A DNA stretch of 17,425 nt from Gardnerella vaginalis (GTDB lineage Bacteria; Actinomycetota; Actinomycetes; Actinomycetales; Bifidobacteriaceae). Below the pieces are notes generated by a model. It saw only the letters and a program-made list of their open reading frames with translations. It was not told the origin of the DNA and did not search any database. Made by a program: the position numbers and the translations under genes. Positions 16,601 to 17,425 of this stretch are shown here, one piece after another (the first letter of the stretch is position 1; every line of letters starts with the position of its first letter). The stretch covers positions 1 through 17,425 of the forward strand of contig CAMPUL010000025.1 of the NCBI GenBank assembly GCA_946997215.1, given 5' to 3'.

Positions 16601-17425
16601 CTTTGGAAGCGTGTCACGCTTATCTTGCACAGCTACCAAGTAATCAGTACGCACATCTGGCTCTGTCCAAGGAGTTTGATCTGCCACAAACTCTTGGAAT
16701 GGCTCGTTGACTTTCCACTTGCCATCAGATTTAGCAACATTTGGAATGGTGTCAACCCTAATACCATCGTTAAGCATGCTGCTTCGAGACCAAGTTCCCT
16801 TAGCACCAGTTAGCTGCTTATTAAGCCAAGCTAATGCGCCACTTCCTTTTTTTGTAATCTTTTCAAGATCAGTACCCTTCTTTACGTAGAACACTTTAGG
16901 ACCGCTTGTGCCATCCTTCCACAATCGCCCTGCAGCAGGCTTGAAGATTGCAACTACAGCATCCTTAGGAACTTCACCGCCATCAGACGAACTGGAGAAG
17001 TAGTCGATTTGCTTATAAACAGCGTGGTAAGTTACACTGTTTTGCGTATTCACATCCGCGTAGCGGTCGCTTGATTTTATGACAATCTTCTGTTCTGGCT
17101 TTGGCTGTTTAGCAGTCGGCTTTACAAGCTTAGTCGCCCAACCCTTGAACACAAAGTGGTAATTATCTTTACTGTGATCCTTACCAAAAGCTTGCGGAAC
17201 GCGAACAGAAATATCCTTCTTACCCTTATACACGTATGCAACAAGCGAAGGATTACTCGCGCTAGTCTCACCGTCATGGCCAAGAATTCTACCCTGCGTT
17301 GAATCACCAGTAAAAGTGACTTTAACATATTCGTTATTATCTACATGACTCTTGCCGTAATCACTTTGACTAAACTTATCCCAATCGCTTGCGTACACCA
17401 AATCTGGTAGCACACGGTACAGCAC
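13676..17425 (-). CDS. LPXTG-anchored multidomain surface protein (partial; N-terminus beyond the right edge)
   Basis: This is a sortase-anchored cell-surface protein, probably an adhesin or similar. The 1249 residues visible start mid-protein; the signal peptide is missing. Residue numbers are within the window. Beta module A, ending FKGW/FKDW and closed by a strand like TYHAVY, occurs at 32-136, 389-524 and 754-1047. Module B (V-A-x-I-F-x-P-x-x-G-x-x-W) follows at 155-230 and 541-625. A Rib/alpha-like module C follows at about 265-355 and 640-735. Four helical repeats of about 45 residues (825-866, 876-917, 925-968, 984-1028) sit inside the third A module. After an Ig-like domain (about 1050-1152, with CKISGTP) comes a Pro/Ser/Glu-rich linker (1153-1205), then LPQTG at 1210-1214, a hydrophobic span and the basic tail KHRRKRED. 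The anchor is intact. No clear terminator was seen before rpmE. The ligand is unknown. Confidence 0.9.
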   Translation of the reverse strand: MLYRVLPDLVYASDWDKFSQSDYGKSHVDNNEYVKVTFTGDSTQGRILGHDGETSASNPSLVAYVYKGKKDISVRVPQAFGKDHSKDNYHFVFKGWATKLVKPTAKQPKPEQKIVIKSSDRYADVNTQNSVTYHAVYKQIDYFSSSSDGGEVPKDAVVAIFKPAAGRLWKDGTSGPKVFYVKKGTDLEKITKKGSGALAWLNKQLTGAKGTWSRSSMLNDGIRVDTIPNVAKSDGKWKVNEPFQEFVADQTPWTEPDVRTDYLVAVQDKRDTLPKLDEYLTNLDDLKKEAETKGDIKDVTIEYDLPKGKKPEVFENKMLSKPSLYTVPLKITVNYKDGEEPKKYKRVARLKVIYQLMYPESISKKDSKQTDTQAGANAEHKLVFDKTKYVSVNFINAQNDNKSPDGKGKFAAGSRDLYYAYKQSASGVRAPQVIGKDYDAQGYHYEFKGWEKQQSDLPVANLANTPNTADGTNTAASVVPVMTLFAATVPTPTTVQTPPESKLYSSSEIAGMKFNENTTFVARYKLVPNVIDASKDDKIPDGYVATIFLPKIGHRWSNGDYKPKLLYIRHGKDIKDNIKFSQKVASDTGKLLSGFVKWRMHDAKGNESNIYRKHAWDIETPRILVAEQTGISDIKIPETVIGVGDAIPNLNKLVHNADPNVNVSINHVDGQGEKPEDTDNTRAVKDYNTYVYNPGTATVTVDVTRPTDEIDSTGEQKTITTKVQVRVHVLPNVIADNDLPAEGTAAAKFIEKNYTKVTYVAGKGGSLQKSPLDNAGNDIVSVYWVRNGANGFQMPVPDVLADNGYVFKDWTVNKIDVTDNHYATEEEREALARLAKIDGMHYVAKQISGSRKSTLAALQNLLNEARKSRAEQVYNAKREELAKIAESNDNTGLASDIRKSNDSLQNIKNMFTEKGIDVDEIVENAREKALLVKLAKEAGKTLIAEQISNSKRSSIEALKNLMREAGIDLTFADYEETNKSNVSDEQRELLAKIAYEADKPELAMKILKDRNSTLQDLKKLFADAGVDLYAIPAVEPKKEITITANFELMKPMRFEFRSSAVLGIPATFTLVNLTENSSGNKTVSVGGVNSPINALTTNSLGSNGLLPSCNGTTCKISGTPKIVDGKPKVELTFTTVDQYGRSAEIVVYIDVVDSEKPDPTPDTTPVPTSEPDYSTVPSDYVVPEHEPESESAPVVPLQDKQKTGVKGDLLPQTGVDASQSALIASLLASVGFAGFAAKHRRKREDGKND
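14342..14953 (-). repeat. Four tandem helical protein repeats in the surface protein
   Basis: Units begin at about 14953, 14800, 14653 and 14476 and share the pattern R-E-x-L-A-K-[LI]-A ... [LI]-A-x-x-I-x-x-S-[RKN] ... S-[TLI]-x-x-[LI]-K-N-L-x-x-E-A-G-I-D. Each looks like three short helices. Spacing between units is 49-59 residues. Sequence identity is modest, so the units are old duplications rather than recent slippage. Confidence 0.75.

Overview
The window looks like a piece of chromosome from a low-GC member of the Bifidobacteriaceae, most likely Gardnerella. The DNA is AT-rich, yet the housekeeping proteins (proline--tRNA ligase, IMP dehydrogenase, oligoribonuclease, release factor 1) read like Bifidobacterium orthologues. 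The ends of the window carry accessory material: a Cas9 start and an LPXTG surface protein. Genus is an inference from protein character; no database search was possible.

Left edge (1-430). The minus strand holds the first 21 codons of a Cas9 with an intact RuvC-I motif, so a type II CRISPR-Cas locus lies just outside the window. About 90 bp away, on the plus strand, is a 38-codon remnant of the C-terminus of an M13 (PepO/neprilysin-type) metallopeptidase. The rest of that peptidase gene is absent, so the cas9 side looks like a rearrangement or insertion boundary. A strong bidirectional terminator follows.

430-2650. A secreted CAP/SCP-domain protein with two beta-rich C-terminal modules (minus) is divided by a 390-bp divergent intergenic region from a diverged single-stranded DNA-binding protein paralogue (plus), the only intact plus-strand gene.

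2650-9133. After a 200-bp region of hairpins and tandem repeats come minus-strand genes transcribed right to left: guaB, a small AbrB-like antitoxin/regulator, orn, a PIF1-like helicase and proS. guaB has a clear -35/-10 promoter whose -10 lies 6 nt before the ATG, so its mRNA is probably leaderless. The antitoxin-like gene has a textbook promoter overlapped by a perfect 20-bp palindrome, which is the signature of autoregulation, but no toxin partner is visible.

9279-13577. The cluster prfA-prmC-tsaC-wecA-like is compact, with overlapping genes from prmC onward. It pairs release factor 1 with its glutamine methyltransferase, then adds a tRNA threonylcarbamoyladenosine synthase and a polyprenyl-phosphate sugar-1-phosphate transferase. 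rpmE (L31, zinc type) precedes it with its own terminator.

13676-17425. The C-terminal 1249 residues of a large sortase-anchored surface protein (LPQTG) run off the right edge. It is built from duplicated beta cassettes. Four tandem helical repeats are inserted inside the third copy of one beta module. This protein and the cas9/peptidase junction are the most interesting parts of the window. Many intergenic regions also carry short tandem duplications with units of 9 to 17 bp.
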